From Pleurocapsa sp. PCC 7327 (lineage in GTDB: Bacteria; Cyanobacteriota; Cyanobacteriia; Cyanobacteriales; Microcystaceae): a stretch of DNA of 64,000 nucleotides. This document shows positions 1 to 8,579 of this stretch, one piece after another (position 1 is the first letter of the stretch; every line of letters begins with the position of its first letter). The translations under genes and the position numbers were made by a program. The DNA lies in the NCBI RefSeq assembly GCF_000317025.1, contig NC_019689.1, forward strand, positions 2,953,501 to 3,017,500, read 5' to 3'. The notes under the pieces were generated by a model. The model was not told the origin of the DNA, made no database searches, and saw only the letters and a list, made by a program, of their open reading frames with translations.

Positions 1-691
1 AAATGCGAACGCTTTCTGGGGTAATCAGCCCCTCCTTCAGCATTTTGCGATAAGTAATCTCGCTCATAGCAGCGGCATCCACGGTGCCATTCTTCACTGC
101 CAGGCCTGCCGCATCGTGGGAACCGGCATAGGTGAGTTTGCCAAAGAAATCTTCGGGCTTCTTTCCGACCACTTCAGACACCATAAATCTAGGCACCAAA
201 CCCCCAGAGGTAGAGGCCGGATCCACCAGGGCCACATTCTTGCCTTGCAGATCCTTGATGGATTGAAGGGGGGAATCTCCCGGCACCACAAAGATGCTGT
301 GGTAAGTAGAGGTGCCATCAGCGGTCACGCCCACCGCAAAGGCTTCAGCACCCGCTTCTTTCTCTGCCAAAATGTAGGAAAGCGGCCCAAACCAAGCCAC
401 GTCTACCCGATCCTGCCGCATAGCCTCGATCACCCCAGCATAGTCCGTGGCAGTAAAGACCTTCACCGGGCGACCCAACTTTTGCTCTAGGTAGGCACGC
501 ATCGGTTCAAACTTGTCGATCATCTCCTCATTGTTTTCAGCGGGAATTAGCCCCATGACCAGTTCATTGTTGGCCGTGCCCGCCACGTCTTTATTGTTGG
601 CCGTGCCCGCCACGTCGCCACCCTGGGAACATGCCACTGCCGCCAGGGATATCGAAAACAGCGAAGCCAGTAAAAATTTACGACGAAACAT
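1..691 (-). CDS. phnD: PhnD-like phosphonate ABC transporter substrate-binding lipoprotein (3' end cut by window edge)
   Basis: The minus strand is open from an ATG at 691 to the left edge, about 230 residues. The N-terminus is a lipoprotein signal ending LAAVAC with the lipid-modified cysteine at residue 21. The body reads like the PhnD/type 2 periplasmic-binding family: a segment near MGLIPAENNEEM, then VKVFTATDYAGVIEAM, VDVAWFGPLSYILA and NVALVDPASTSGGLVP. Such proteins capture phosphonate or phosphate-type ligands outside the membrane for an ABC importer. An AGGAGC ribosome-binding site sits just before the ATG. Residues just after the cysteine contain a duplicated VAGTANN unit. Transporter permease and ATPase genes would lie left of the window. 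Family assignment is confident; the exact ligand is not known. Confidence 0.85.
   Translation of the reverse strand, partial: MFRRKFLLASLFSISLAAVACSQGGDVAGTANNKDVAGTANNELVMGLIPAENNEEMIDKFEPMRAYLEQKLGRPVKVFTATDYAGVIEAMRQDRVDVAWFGPLSYILAEKEAGAEAFAVGVTADGTSTYHSIFVVPGDSPLQSIKDLQGKNVALVDPASTSGGLVPRFMVSEVVGKKPEDFFGKLTYAGSHDAAGLAVKNGTVDAAAMSEITYRKMLKEGLITPESVRI
566..616 (-). repeat. 24-bp exact direct repeat, period 27, inside phnD-like gene
   Basis: The unit ATTGTTGGCCGTGCCCGCCA plus four more bases occurs at 566-589 and again at 593-616. In protein it gives VAGTANNKD followed by VAGTANNE, in the flexible linker directly after the lipidated cysteine. It keeps the frame and so looks like a tolerated slippage expansion of the membrane tether. 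Confidence 0.8.
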
Positions 692-1428
692 GGGTGTAAA
701 GCTCCTAGAGAAGCCGGGAAAGTTAAGAAAGTCAGGCATCCATCACCGGACATCCCTATCCTAGGATCACCAAATTAAATGGCAAGAATGCTAACGTTAT
801 GGTTCACTTAACGCCGAAACTATACAAGTTCCAGGACTTAAGTCTGAAAATTCCTAAAGTGCGCCCTATAAACCTATATAAGTTGACTAAGAAATCAAGA
901 ATTTAAGAATTTATTTTTTTAGATTAAATTTAATTCTTGATTGACTTGAGTCTATGATTTAATTTTTAATTGGCCTAAATTTATGAAAGCTAGGCAGAAT
1001 CCTGGTGGCCCCCCTATCCTCAAAGGAAGGTAGAGGCCACAGGCTATTAGTCCATATGTCCCCTACTCTGCCTCAAGCCCCTCATGAACCGTTGGGCGGC
1101 AACTCAGGACACTCTCATATCGCCCTGCCATTATTAACCCGTGCGTTCAAGGAAACTGCGATGTCAGTGGCAGCACGTCTAGCCATTATTGTGGCGGAGA
1201 GTTTATGGGCCTATTTGCCGCCATGCATCTATGTCACCAGCGCTATCCAGGGTGATTGAAGCGTAGCTGCAACGAAGTGCAATAAGCTCAAAACTATTGC
1301 TGTATAGGCGTTTCAGACGTCAGTTTTTCCAGGCTAAAATCTACACAAACTAGCTTAAGCATAAGTTCAGCTTACAGCGGTTTCCAGGTAAATAGAGTGC
1401 ACTAGAGTATCGTAAAAAGTAGCGAAAA
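692..1428. other. Intergenic stretch without convincing gene
   Basis: Between the phnD-like start and the IS630 relic the DNA is AT-rich up to about 1000 and mixed afterwards. It must hold the promoter of the minus-strand phnD-like gene, but no clear -35/-10 pair could be assigned. An open frame at 1005-1259 on the plus strand codes 84 residues that I cannot place in a family and that lack a ribosome-binding site; I do not call it. Confidence 0.5.
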
Positions 1429-2216
1429 ATGAGACCATACTCCATCGACTTTCGCGAGAAAATCGTCCGTGCCGCTCAAGAAGAAGGAAGTTCCATCCGA
1501 AAGACAGCCCAACGCTTCATGGTGGGGAAAAACTTGGTCCAAAAACTACTCAAGCAGCAGCGCACTGAAGGTCATGTCATCCCTGGAAAGCAGGGTGGTT
1601 CGATGGTCAGTCCAGTGATGCAGTACAAAGACCAGTTAATCGCAATCTATGAGAAAAATAATGATGCGACCTGAGCCGAATATTGCGAACTACTCGCCGA
1701 TGAAACAGGTGAATGGTTTAGTGTCAGCGCCATGTGCCGTGCTTTACAGAAGCTAGAGTTGATTCGCAAAAAAAACGATGCGCTCCAGCCAAGCGCAAAG
1801 TGAGCGAGTCCAACTCCTTAGGCAAGAATACTGGTCAACAGTCTCAGGAATAGACCTTAAAAACCTCGTGTTTTTGGACGAGATGGGAGTACTCATGGGA
1901 CTGACGCGAACTCACGCCCGTGCCTTACCTGGACTCAGAGCCTATGACTTCAAGCCCTTCTACCGTGGTTCTAAAGTCAGTGTCATCGGTGCCATCTCCA
2001 GCACAAAAGTGCTTGCTGTAATGACGCTTGATGGGTCAATGGACGCTGCCGCCTTTAAGGTTTATGTCGCCAACGTTCTGGTTCCAGAACTATGGCCTGG
2101 TGCTGTAGTGGTTATGGATAACCTAGCGGCTCATAAAGTCGAAGCGATTGAACCCTTGATTAAAGCTGTTGGGGCAAGTGTTCTGTATATGTCACCGTAC
2201 TCGCTGCTCAATAACC
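1429..2216 (+). pseudogene. IS630-family transposase, decayed and 3'-truncated
   Basis: The reading starts with the usual IS630 helix-turn-helix opening (MRPYSIDFREKIVRAAQEEG). An in-frame TGA at 1672-1674 stands where a tryptophan codon is expected (ATxAEYCELLADETGEW continues straight after it). A run of eight A at 1768-1775 then shifts the frame; with seven A the two frames would join as RKKTMRSSQ. The second part carries two of the three DDE acids (FLDEMG and VVVMDNLAAHK). After YMSPYS the gene stops at the end of the IS21 element, so the region with the third acidic residue is missing. It is a dead copy. Its outer left end was not found because no right end remains for comparison. Confidence 0.85.
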
Positions 2217-2337
2217 TGACTTCGGCACCGGAATGACAGTTAACTTCGGCGGGTCTAAAGCGAACGCGAAGCGAGGGCTGTGATGAGTTTAGGATCGCGC
2301 TGAACAGATGAGGATGTCAAGCAGCGCGAAGCGAGCC

Positions 2338-3120
2338 TCATGAGGATGGTTTGTGTGTCTCGGAATTGGCGCTCGATTTTTGTGAGCCAATCGTGCTGGT
2401 GAGCTTTCGCATCGATTCCCCTTTAAGCGGCAGTCGAATAGAATCGTGAACAATGCGGTCGAGGATGGCATCGGCAATGGTGGGGTCTTGAATTTGGGCG
2501 TGCCACTGCTCCACGGGAAGCTGGGTCACAAACAAACAAGATTTGAGCCGATAGCGGTCGTCAATGAGGTCGAGGAAATCGCGAGCCTGATTGACATTCA
2601 AAGCATCGCGTACCCACTCATCAAGAATGAGCAAATCAAATGAGAGCAATCGTTTGCGCAGCTTTGGGAACGAACCATCTGCTTTGGCCAACTGAAGCTC
2701 AGTGAGCAATTCGTGGGTTTTGAGATAGCGAACCGAATAGCCAAGACGACAAAGATTCTGGGCCAACACCGAAGCGAGGAACGTCTTGCCAACCCCCGTG
2801 GGGCCGAGGATAAGGAGCTGAAGATGGTCTGCGACCCATTGACCCCCAGCCATCTGTAGGAACTGGGTTTTGGCTAAACCTCGGTTAATGGAGTAGTCCA
2901 CAGCCTCAAGGCTAGGGTGGCTAGCCTGAGGCAGTGTCGCCTGCTTAAGCCGCCGGGCTTGGCGGAGTAATTGTCGTCTGAGGTGCTCGCGTTCGACGAG
3001 CAGGGAGAAGCGCTCATCAAAGGAGAGGTCTAGGTAGGTGGGCTGGGTCTGTTGGTCATTCCAGGCTTCCAACATGCCGAAGAGCTTGAGGGTCTGAAGC
3101 TGTTCAATTGTGGCGTTCAT
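2338..3120 (-). CDS. istB: IS21 helper ATPase IstB
   Basis: A 260-residue AAA+ ATPase that assembles with the IstA transposase and selects target DNA. The Walker A motif GPTGVGKT is at residues 106-113 and the Walker B motif LLILDE at 163-168. The N-terminal helical region (MNATIEQLQTLKLFGM) is typical of the family, as is the total length. It follows istA after a 68 bp gap and is probably made from the same transcript. The ATG at 3120 is the only start that keeps the N-terminal domain. No disruption is visible, so the element may still be active. Confidence 0.92.
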   Translation of the reverse strand: MNATIEQLQTLKLFGMLEAWNDQQTQPTYLDLSFDERFSLLVEREHLRRQLLRQARRLKQATLPQASHPSLEAVDYSINRGLAKTQFLQMAGGQWVADHLQLLILGPTGVGKTFLASVLAQNLCRLGYSVRYLKTHELLTELQLAKADGSFPKLRKRLLSFDLLILDEWVRDALNVNQARDFLDLIDDRYRLKSCLFVTQLPVEQWHAQIQDPTIADAILDRIVHDSIRLPLKGESMRKLTSTIGSQKSSANSETHKPSS

Positions 3121-3188
3121 CGTAATGGGGAGATAAAAGGTGGGTCGAAATCGATGCCATTAATGGGGAAGGTCAATCGGAGAATCGA

Positions 3189-4742
3189 TTAACCGTAGTA
3201 GGTTTGTCCGCGCAGATTGTCGTGGTCGGCGGTCGGCGAAACCGCTGGGTCGGGAGTCGCCGTCAGGACATAGCTGTCGCGGTTATTTTCCAAAACCGAG
3301 CGCAGTCGTTTGAGACCGACCAGATTGAAATGGTTGGCATAGCGACAGGCCGCTTCGAGCCGCTGGCCTCCGTATCGAGTCGAGAGTGACTGAACGCCTT
3401 TGAGGGTGCGAAAGGCCTGTTCTTCGTGGTCTTTGAGCGCGAAGATGGATTCAACCTGCTCAAGGGTTTGGGGGCCGATGCGCCCCGCCCAGTTCAAGAA
3501 CATCTCCTTGGACTGACGCTTGTAAGCCCAATGCTCAGGCGGCATATGCTCCGGTCGAGTCGTATGACGATAGGGGACTTTAGAGCGCTCGTGGCAGGCC
3601 ACTCGGCGGTTTTCGTAGAAGACTTCGACTTGGTGCTCACTGACTTTGACGCTCACCTGGCGCTGGACCAGGCTGTAGGGAAGAGAGTAGTAGTGCTTCT
3701 CCACTTCGATGTGATAGTCCAGGCTGACTTTGGCTGGCTTCCAAGTGGCAAACTCAAACGGCCGTTGGGGTAAAGGAGATAGCTCAGCGCGTTCAATTTG
3801 GTCAAAGAGCTCTTGGCGCGACAGGCCATATCCTTTCATCACCCGAGCATTGAGCCGCTTCAAGCGCTCCCGAATCGCTTGATTGAGCGTCGCCATACTG
3901 GAGAAGCGTTGGTCACGCAACGGCGCTAGAATCTGCCGCTCTACCTCCTGAACCGCTTTCTCGACCTTCGATTTGTCCTTCGGCCTTTTCGGACGAGCGG
4001 GAATCACGGCGACACCGTAATGTTCGGCGAAGTCTTGATAGCTGCGGTTGATGCCCGGTTCGTAGCGGCAAGCTGAGGTGACACCCGATTTGAGATTGTC
4101 GGGGACGACGGCCTTGGGCACACCGCCGAAGAAAGCCAAAGCTCGTTGGTGAGACCCTATCCAGTTCGGCAGACTTTGGGACTCGGTCGCTTCGGCAAAG
4201 GTATAGTTGCTCGCCCCCAATGTTGCTACGAAAATCTGGGCTTTGACCTCCTGATTGAGCACGGGGTCATAGACCGCAACGGTCATGCTGCAGTAGTCCA
4301 CAAACACCTTCTCGCCTGCGGTGTGGCTTTGGCGCATGGATAGATTTTGCCCCCCTTTCCACCTGCGGTATTGGCGACAGAATCCGCCGTAGCTGCAATT
4401 CCATTGCTTCTTATCGAGTCCTTCTTGCCACAGCAGCGCTAGGGTCACCCCTTTGCGCTGGAGGTCTCGGTGAACCGGTTCGAAGTCAATCTGCTCGCTT
4501 GGACTTGGAGACTGACGCTGGCCTTTGCCGAGTAACGCTTTCGCATCACCATCACTCAGCTCACCCAAGCTCTCGTAGCTCAGTCCTTGGCCCACGGCAC
4601 GTCGCACATAGTCTTGTACCGTTGAACGCGCCACAGCACAGCTACGGGCAATCTCACATTGGCTGTAACCCAGTCCGTGCAGCCGCAATATCTCGCGAAA
4701 TTTCTCCATTGGCATTGGTCGTCCTTGGCGATGTCGGGGCAT
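3189..4742 (-). CDS. istA: IS21 transposase IstA
   Basis: About 517 residues from the ATG at 4742 (MPRHRQGRPMPMEKFREIL). The frame stays open to 4832, but that extension runs into the terminal repeat block, so the inner start is preferred. The protein has an N-terminal helix-turn-helix (GYSQCEIARSCAVARSTVQD) followed by an rve-type DDE integrase core: the catalytic acids are seen in VFVDYCSM, VVPDNLKSGV and DKSKVEKAV. A C-terminal beta-barrel-like region (SLDYHIEVEKHYYSLPY) follows. It catalyses cut-and-join of the element together with IstB. Confidence 0.92.
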   Translation of the reverse strand: MPRHRQGRPMPMEKFREILRLHGLGYSQCEIARSCAVARSTVQDYVRRAVGQGLSYESLGELSDGDAKALLGKGQRQSPSPSEQIDFEPVHRDLQRKGVTLALLWQEGLDKKQWNCSYGGFCRQYRRWKGGQNLSMRQSHTAGEKVFVDYCSMTVAVYDPVLNQEVKAQIFVATLGASNYTFAEATESQSLPNWIGSHQRALAFFGGVPKAVVPDNLKSGVTSACRYEPGINRSYQDFAEHYGVAVIPARPKRPKDKSKVEKAVQEVERQILAPLRDQRFSSMATLNQAIRERLKRLNARVMKGYGLSRQELFDQIERAELSPLPQRPFEFATWKPAKVSLDYHIEVEKHYYSLPYSLVQRQVSVKVSEHQVEVFYENRRVACHERSKVPYRHTTRPEHMPPEHWAYKRQSKEMFLNWAGRIGPQTLEQVESIFALKDHEEQAFRTLKGVQSLSTRYGGQRLEAACRYANHFNLVGLKRLRSVLENNRDSYVLTATPDPAVSPTADHDNLRGQTYYG

Positions 4743-4819
4743 GAATCTCGCACTCCACTGCTGGGTAAATCCCAGGCAGTTTAGGCGATTCAGACCTCGC
4801 TCTTTCGCTTCGAATAGAC

Positions 4820-4950
4820 CCTGCCGAAGCAACCGTCACTCGGGTGCCGAAGTCGGTGTCATTCACCTGCCGAAGCAACCGTCATTTGGGTGCCGAAGCT
4901 AGGTGTCATTCACCTGCCGAAGCACCCTGTCATTCGGGTGCCGAAGTTCA
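4820..4950. repeat. Three-copy 46-47 bp repeat forming the IS21 right terminus
   Basis: Units begin with CCTGCCGAAGCA at 4820, 4866 and 4913, each followed by a TCATTYGGGTGCCGAAG-like block. The left end has a shorter version of the same two blocks. IS21 elements typically carry multiple terminal transposase-binding repeats; here they also overlap the upstream extension of istA. Confidence 0.8.
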
Positions 4951-5154
4951 TGTCATTGTGCAGGAGCAACGGTAATTAGTAGGTTGGAACAAATCGGGTA
5001 TGATTCACTGACGGCGTTACGGGAGCAAGATGCTGCAAGAGTCACAAAAGAGATATCCGAGATGATGGGTTCGACATGTTGGCACAATAGTCCTCAAGCT
5101 CGGTCAGCGATTCAAGCGATCATTGATCTAGCAAAGCGTGGAGCCATCAGCTAA
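4951..5154 (+). pseudogene. C-terminal fragment of a helix-hairpin-helix protein
   Basis: From the IS21 border the plus frame reads about 67 residues to a TAA at 5152, with LEQIGYDSLTALREQD followed by a GSTCWHNSPQARSAI segment. The first part resembles a helix-hairpin-helix repeat and the second a conserved tail seen in small bacterial proteins of this kind; this is recognition by eye. The N-terminal part and start codon are missing, replaced by the IS end. The apparent ATG at 4903 lies within IS21 terminal repeats and is not a native start. Confidence 0.5.
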
Positions 5155-5555
5155 CACGTCATTGGAGCGGACTGAGCAAGATGCTTTCTGCTGCGCTTCG
5201 AGTTTCTTTGCAGCCGCTCAATTTTGCCGTTCTGCCGCCTGAGTCATGGGTGGCGGTAATTTAAAGGTTATTTGTGGGTGCTCACTATCAAGTTGTTCTG
5301 GAGAGAGCCCTACAGGTATGGTCTTGAAGTTGACGGTAGTAGTCACTATCGACCATAAGGCTGTTTGTCTTTAAGCTGATTGAGAAGCGTACACATCAGC
5401 AGCACCAGGCAAAGCGGGTAAGCCCTTACATCGATCTACTGGCAACTCAGTTTTGAAGATTCACACTTTTTTAAAGTCTTGCTTGAATACTAGAAATCAT
5501 CAGGCATTTACGTTATTGCCTGAAGTTGATATTCCTAACCTACCTTGGAGATTCA
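5155..5555. other. Intergenic stretch upstream of the DUF305 cluster
   Basis: About 400 bp between the gene fragment and the secreted-protein gene. No open frame here shows a start signal or recognisable motif. The promoter of the following five-gene cluster should lie in its last 100 bp, but no clear -35/-10 pair or metal-regulator box was assigned. Confidence 0.4.
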
Positions 5556-5921
5556 ATGATGAGACGAGTTCTAGTAGTCACCCTGTCAGTTTTGATGCTG
5601 TCGGCTTTCTCAGCAACGATCGCTCAAGCAGAAGGAAACACAGCGAATCCCGCAACTACTAATCCAGAGCAGCCCACCACTAGTTCACTCTCCCCCAATG
5701 ATTTGTTTTCTCTTGCCTATCGAGGGGCGTTTCGCGTTCAAGGAATTCCTGGCTATCCGGCTCTCGCCTGTGCTTATGTTACACGCCAAGTTACGGCTCG
5801 CGATTTAATCAGAGTTGCGATCGATGTCAAGAAACTGCCTCCGGCGACTTTATCTGATACCAGATACTTGAACGTTGTGGATACGAAGCTGGCAAATCTT
5901 AGCCGCAGTTGCGATCGCTAA
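5556..5921 (+). CDS. Small secreted protein of unknown function
   Basis: About 121 residues from the ATG at 5556; a second ATG follows directly at 5559. The N-terminus is a classical signal peptide (RRVLVVTLSVLMLSAF, cleavage likely after AQA). The mature part is Thr/Pro/Asn-rich at first, then has a compact region with two cysteines (ALACAYVTRQ and LSRSCDR) that could form one disulfide in the periplasm. A GGAG lies upstream of the start. It is first in a plus-strand cluster with a beta-propeller protein, a DUF305 protein and a two-component system. I do not recognise the family; a periplasmic role tied to its neighbours is inference. Confidence 0.7.
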   Translation: MMRRVLVVTLSVLMLSAFSATIAQAEGNTANPATTNPEQPTTSSLSPNDLFSLAYRGAFRVQGIPGYPALACAYVTRQVTARDLIRVAIDVKKLPPATLSDTRYLNVVDTKLANLSRSCDR

Positions 5922-6004
5922 AACCTGATTTAGGCTGGAGGCTGGAGAAGAAGTCTTGCCTTCAGCCTTTTGGTAACTTGCTCAATCAACTAAAGATAGT
6001 CATC

Positions 6005-7384
6005 ATGATTCTTACTCGACGGCATTTTGTCACAGGAGCGACAACGATCGCAACTGCACTCGCATTCGGTCAATTTAGCGTTCAATCTCGGTCATTGAAA
6101 CCTAAAAAATCAACTGCAAAGGATTGCATCTTTATTTGTAACGAAGACTCTAACACGTTATCAGTCATTAACCCTTTAACGAATCAAGTTGAGACAACCA
6201 TTAACCTAACGAGTTTCGATGAAGATGCTCGGCCCCCATTTCGCTTTGTGACAGGTGGAGTCATGCCAACTCATGCTGCAATGATTTCTAAGCCGCTTTA
6301 TCATGGCGCAATTCACATTCATGGCTCGGCTCCCTCACCCGATTCGCGATTATTAGCTGTGACAGGGCGTGGAACGAGCAATCTCTATCTAATCGATGTG
6401 GAAACGAAACGGGTGATCGGTAATCAATTGAATCCTCTAGCAGAACCGGGAAAAGTTGTAAATTCTGAATGGCTATCCAGTGGTTTGCTACTAGGGCGCG
6501 AACCCCATGAGCCGACTTTTACTCGGAATGGTAAGGAACTTTGGGTAACGCTGCGTGGTGAAAATCGAATTGCTATTTTAGAAGTTACAGCGGCACTGAG
6601 TGCGTTGCAACAGGGTATCACCACAGAAGTCGTGCGGCAGTACGTTCGGACGATCGCTGGTCCGGCACAAGTTTGGTTTTCTCAAGACGGTCAAACTGCT
6701 TTTGTCATCTCCCAAAAAGTTCCGATTGTTGAAGTGTTTGAGGTCAATCCAGATCAACGCGGGTTTAGCCGTCCGAAGCTAAAAACTCGTTTAGATGTCC
6801 GCAAATATGATCCCTTTGGCTTCACCCCATTTCAGAAAACGACCCCAGATGGACAGGAAATTTGGTTTTCTCATAAGCTCGCTGATGCTGTCTCCGTAAG
6901 AGAAACCAATGGCTCGTATCGCGTCTTGGATTTTTTGGCTTTGGGCGATCGCGCTCGTCCTAACCATCTAGAATTTGTTGAAAATGCTCAAGGTAAAGTT
7001 GCCTATGTGACCCTTGCAAGAGTCGATGATCGAAGTGGGGGGGGCGTTGCATCGAGTCAGGTTGCGATCGTGGATCGATCAGTCTCACCTGGAAAGCGGT
7101 CTATCGTTAGCACATTTTTCACTCACGGGCGCGAGGCCCATGGACTGTGGACAAATCCAGAGAATACTCGTCTCTACATCGCCCACGAACAAGATGAACT
7201 ACCCGGTACGCCTGCGGCTGGACAAACGGTTTGCACTGTGTTTGATGTCTCAACGCCCCACAAACCAACCTTCATAGTCCAAATTCCACTAGGCGAACTA
7301 GAACTACCTTCTGGTAAGTTACGTAACAAGAAAAGCATCAACCTTGTTTATGTCCGCCCTGGTGCACCTAGCCAAACTGCCTAA
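6005..7384 (+). CDS. Tat-exported YVTN-type beta-propeller protein
   Basis: About 459 residues from the ATG at 6005. The start is chosen because it opens directly on a twin-arginine signal (LTRRHFVTGATTIATALAFG); the longer upstream frame has no signal logic. The body has repeated short blade-like units such as NEDSNTLSVINPLTNQVETT, RGTSNLYLIDVETKRV, RGENRIAILEV and YVTLARVDD, as in YVTN/lactonase-type propellers. Histidines cluster in MPTHAAMIS, GAIHIHGSAP and THGREAHGLW. Export by Tat implies folding, perhaps with a cofactor, before transport. Its position ahead of a DUF305 gene and a sensor pair suggests a periplasmic metal-related function, which is inference. Confidence 0.75.
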   Translation: MILTRRHFVTGATTIATALAFGQFSVQSRSLKPKKSTAKDCIFICNEDSNTLSVINPLTNQVETTINLTSFDEDARPPFRFVTGGVMPTHAAMISKPLYHGAIHIHGSAPSPDSRLLAVTGRGTSNLYLIDVETKRVIGNQLNPLAEPGKVVNSEWLSSGLLLGREPHEPTFTRNGKELWVTLRGENRIAILEVTAALSALQQGITTEVVRQYVRTIAGPAQVWFSQDGQTAFVISQKVPIVEVFEVNPDQRGFSRPKLKTRLDVRKYDPFGFTPFQKTTPDGQEIWFSHKLADAVSVRETNGSYRVLDFLALGDRARPNHLEFVENAQGKVAYVTLARVDDRSGGGVASSQVAIVDRSVSPGKRSIVSTFFTHGREAHGLWTNPENTRLYIAHEQDELPGTPAAGQTVCTVFDVSTPHKPTFIVQIPLGELELPSGKLRNKKSINLVYVRPGAPSQTA

Positions 7385-7406
7385 AATCTGATGGGGGTAC
7401 TGAACA

Positions 7407-7877
7407 ATGATTCGCTTTCTGGTTCAATGTTTAGCGATCGCATTAATCCTGTTAGGATTTCTACAACTCCCTGCATTATCTGATGGATTAAATCGTCATT
7501 CTCAACCCTGTTTCAAAGCTGATACAGCGTTTGTTCAAGCAATGAACGTTGGCATGGAAAAAATGATGACTGAGATGCATCAACCTGACATGACAGGGAA
7601 TGCAGATGTTGATTTTCTGGCAATGATGATTCCCCATCATGCAGGAGCCGTAGAAATGGCGCGACTTGTTTTACTTTACGGAAATGATCCACTTGTCCGT
7701 CAACTGGCTGAAGAAATTATCGCGTCACAACAAGTGGAGGTTACAGCCATGAAAGCCAGATTGCTAGTGCTCAAGAAAGGCGAGAACCTGAAGCCAGACG
7801 ACTTCCCAGCGATTCATGGAACACGCGGGAATTTCAATGCTAGATCTACGATGAAAAGAGCAACCATTTGGAATTAA
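7407..7877 (+). CDS. DUF305 (CopM-like) secreted metal-binding protein
   Basis: A 156-residue protein with an N-terminal hydrophobic signal (MIRFLVQCLAIALILLGFLQ) and a DUF305 four-helix core. The hallmark MMIPHHAGAVEMA places a His pair at residues 77-78. Before it is a methionine-rich stretch (MEKMMTEMHQPDM, residues 50-62). In Synechocystis the DUF305 protein CopM binds Cu(I) outside the cytoplasm and is encoded with the CopRS two-component system. Here the gene directly precedes a regulator and kinase pair, the same arrangement. Copper binding is therefore likely but not proven. The C-terminal 20 residues look degenerate. Confidence 0.8.
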   Translation: MIRFLVQCLAIALILLGFLQLPALSDGLNRHSQPCFKADTAFVQAMNVGMEKMMTEMHQPDMTGNADVDFLAMMIPHHAGAVEMARLVLLYGNDPLVRQLAEEIIASQQVEVTAMKARLLVLKKGENLKPDDFPAIHGTRGNFNARSTMKRATIWN

Positions 7878-7883
7878 ATTAAA

Positions 7884-8579
7884 ATGTCTAGTGCTGCCAG
7901 TGTTTTAATTATTGAAGATGATGCAAGCCTGTGTGAGACGGTGCAGCTTTACATTGAGCGCGAAGGACTACGCTGCCTGACAGCCGCTAGTGGAGAAACT
8001 GGAATTGTCCAAATTCAGCGATTCCGTCCTGATTTAGTTGTGCTTGATATTATGCTACCAGATCGAGATGGATTTCAAATCTGTCAAGAGTTACGATCGA
8101 CGCAATGCTTCATGCCGATCCTGATGCTTACGGCACGCGCTGAAGAAGACGATCGCGTTCGAGGACTTGCAATGGGTGCGGACGATTACCTGACAAAACC
8201 TTTCAGTGCCAAAGAACTCGTCGCGCGAATTCACGCACTTCTAAGACGCGCTTATAGTCAAGGCTACCGGGCGGTTCTTTCCACGCAAGATGTGGTCATC
8301 GATCGCGAGCAACGCTATGCCTATCTTAATGGAACTCAGCTTGATTTGCGCGGCAGAGAGTTTGATTTACTGGCACAATTAGCGAATTATCCAGGTCGGG
8401 TCTACACTCGTGAACAACTGCTGGAGCGGATTTGGGGATACGACTTTGAAGGTGATGCACGAATTGTCGATGTCTACATTCGGAAGTTGCGAGAAAAACT
8501 AGAAATTGATCCGGCTCACCCTAGCTATATCCAAACTGTTTGGGGAATTGGCTACCGCTTTCAGGGAGGCGACAGATGA
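7884..8579 (+). CDS. OmpR/PhoB-type response regulator (CopR-like)
   Basis: A 231-residue regulator with an N-terminal receiver and a C-terminal winged helix. The acid pocket is EDD at residues 11-13, the phospho-acceptor D55 lies in LVVLDIMLPD, and the conserved lysine lies in YLTKPFSAKE. The DNA-binding part ends with the usual IQTVWGIGYRF wing. It starts only six bases after the DUF305 stop and overlaps the kinase gene by ATGA, so the three are probably cotranscribed and the pair translationally coupled. By analogy to CopRS, it may activate metal-resistance genes; the target sites are not known. Confidence 0.9.
   Translation: MSSAASVLIIEDDASLCETVQLYIEREGLRCLTAASGETGIVQIQRFRPDLVVLDIMLPDRDGFQICQELRSTQCFMPILMLTARAEEDDRVRGLAMGADDYLTKPFSAKELVARIHALLRRAYSQGYRAVLSTQDVVIDREQRYAYLNGTQLDLRGREFDLLAQLANYPGRVYTREQLLERIWGYDFEGDARIVDVYIRKLREKLEIDPAHPSYIQTVWGIGYRFQGGDR

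Larger units (their letters stand above)
2217..4950 (-). mobile_element. IS21-family insertion sequence (istA, istB, repeated termini)
   Basis: The two ends match as imperfect inverted repeats: the left one starts TGACTTCGGCACCGGAATGA at 2217, and the right one, read inward from 4950, starts TGAACTTCGGCACCCGAATG. Both continue into a second TTCGGC-containing block. The right end has three copies of a 46-47 bp unit. The element carries one istA and one istB, both intact and on the minus strand. No matching target duplication is visible: the left flank is the IS630 relic, the right flank a different gene fragment, so a deletion or rearrangement probably followed insertion. Confidence 0.85.

Noticed and set aside
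1005-1259. 84-residue open frame
   Set aside because: No ribosome-binding site and no family resemblance; likely chance.
4820-4950. CRISPR-like array of regular repeats
   Set aside because: Three adjacent units of an IS21 terminus without unique spacers.
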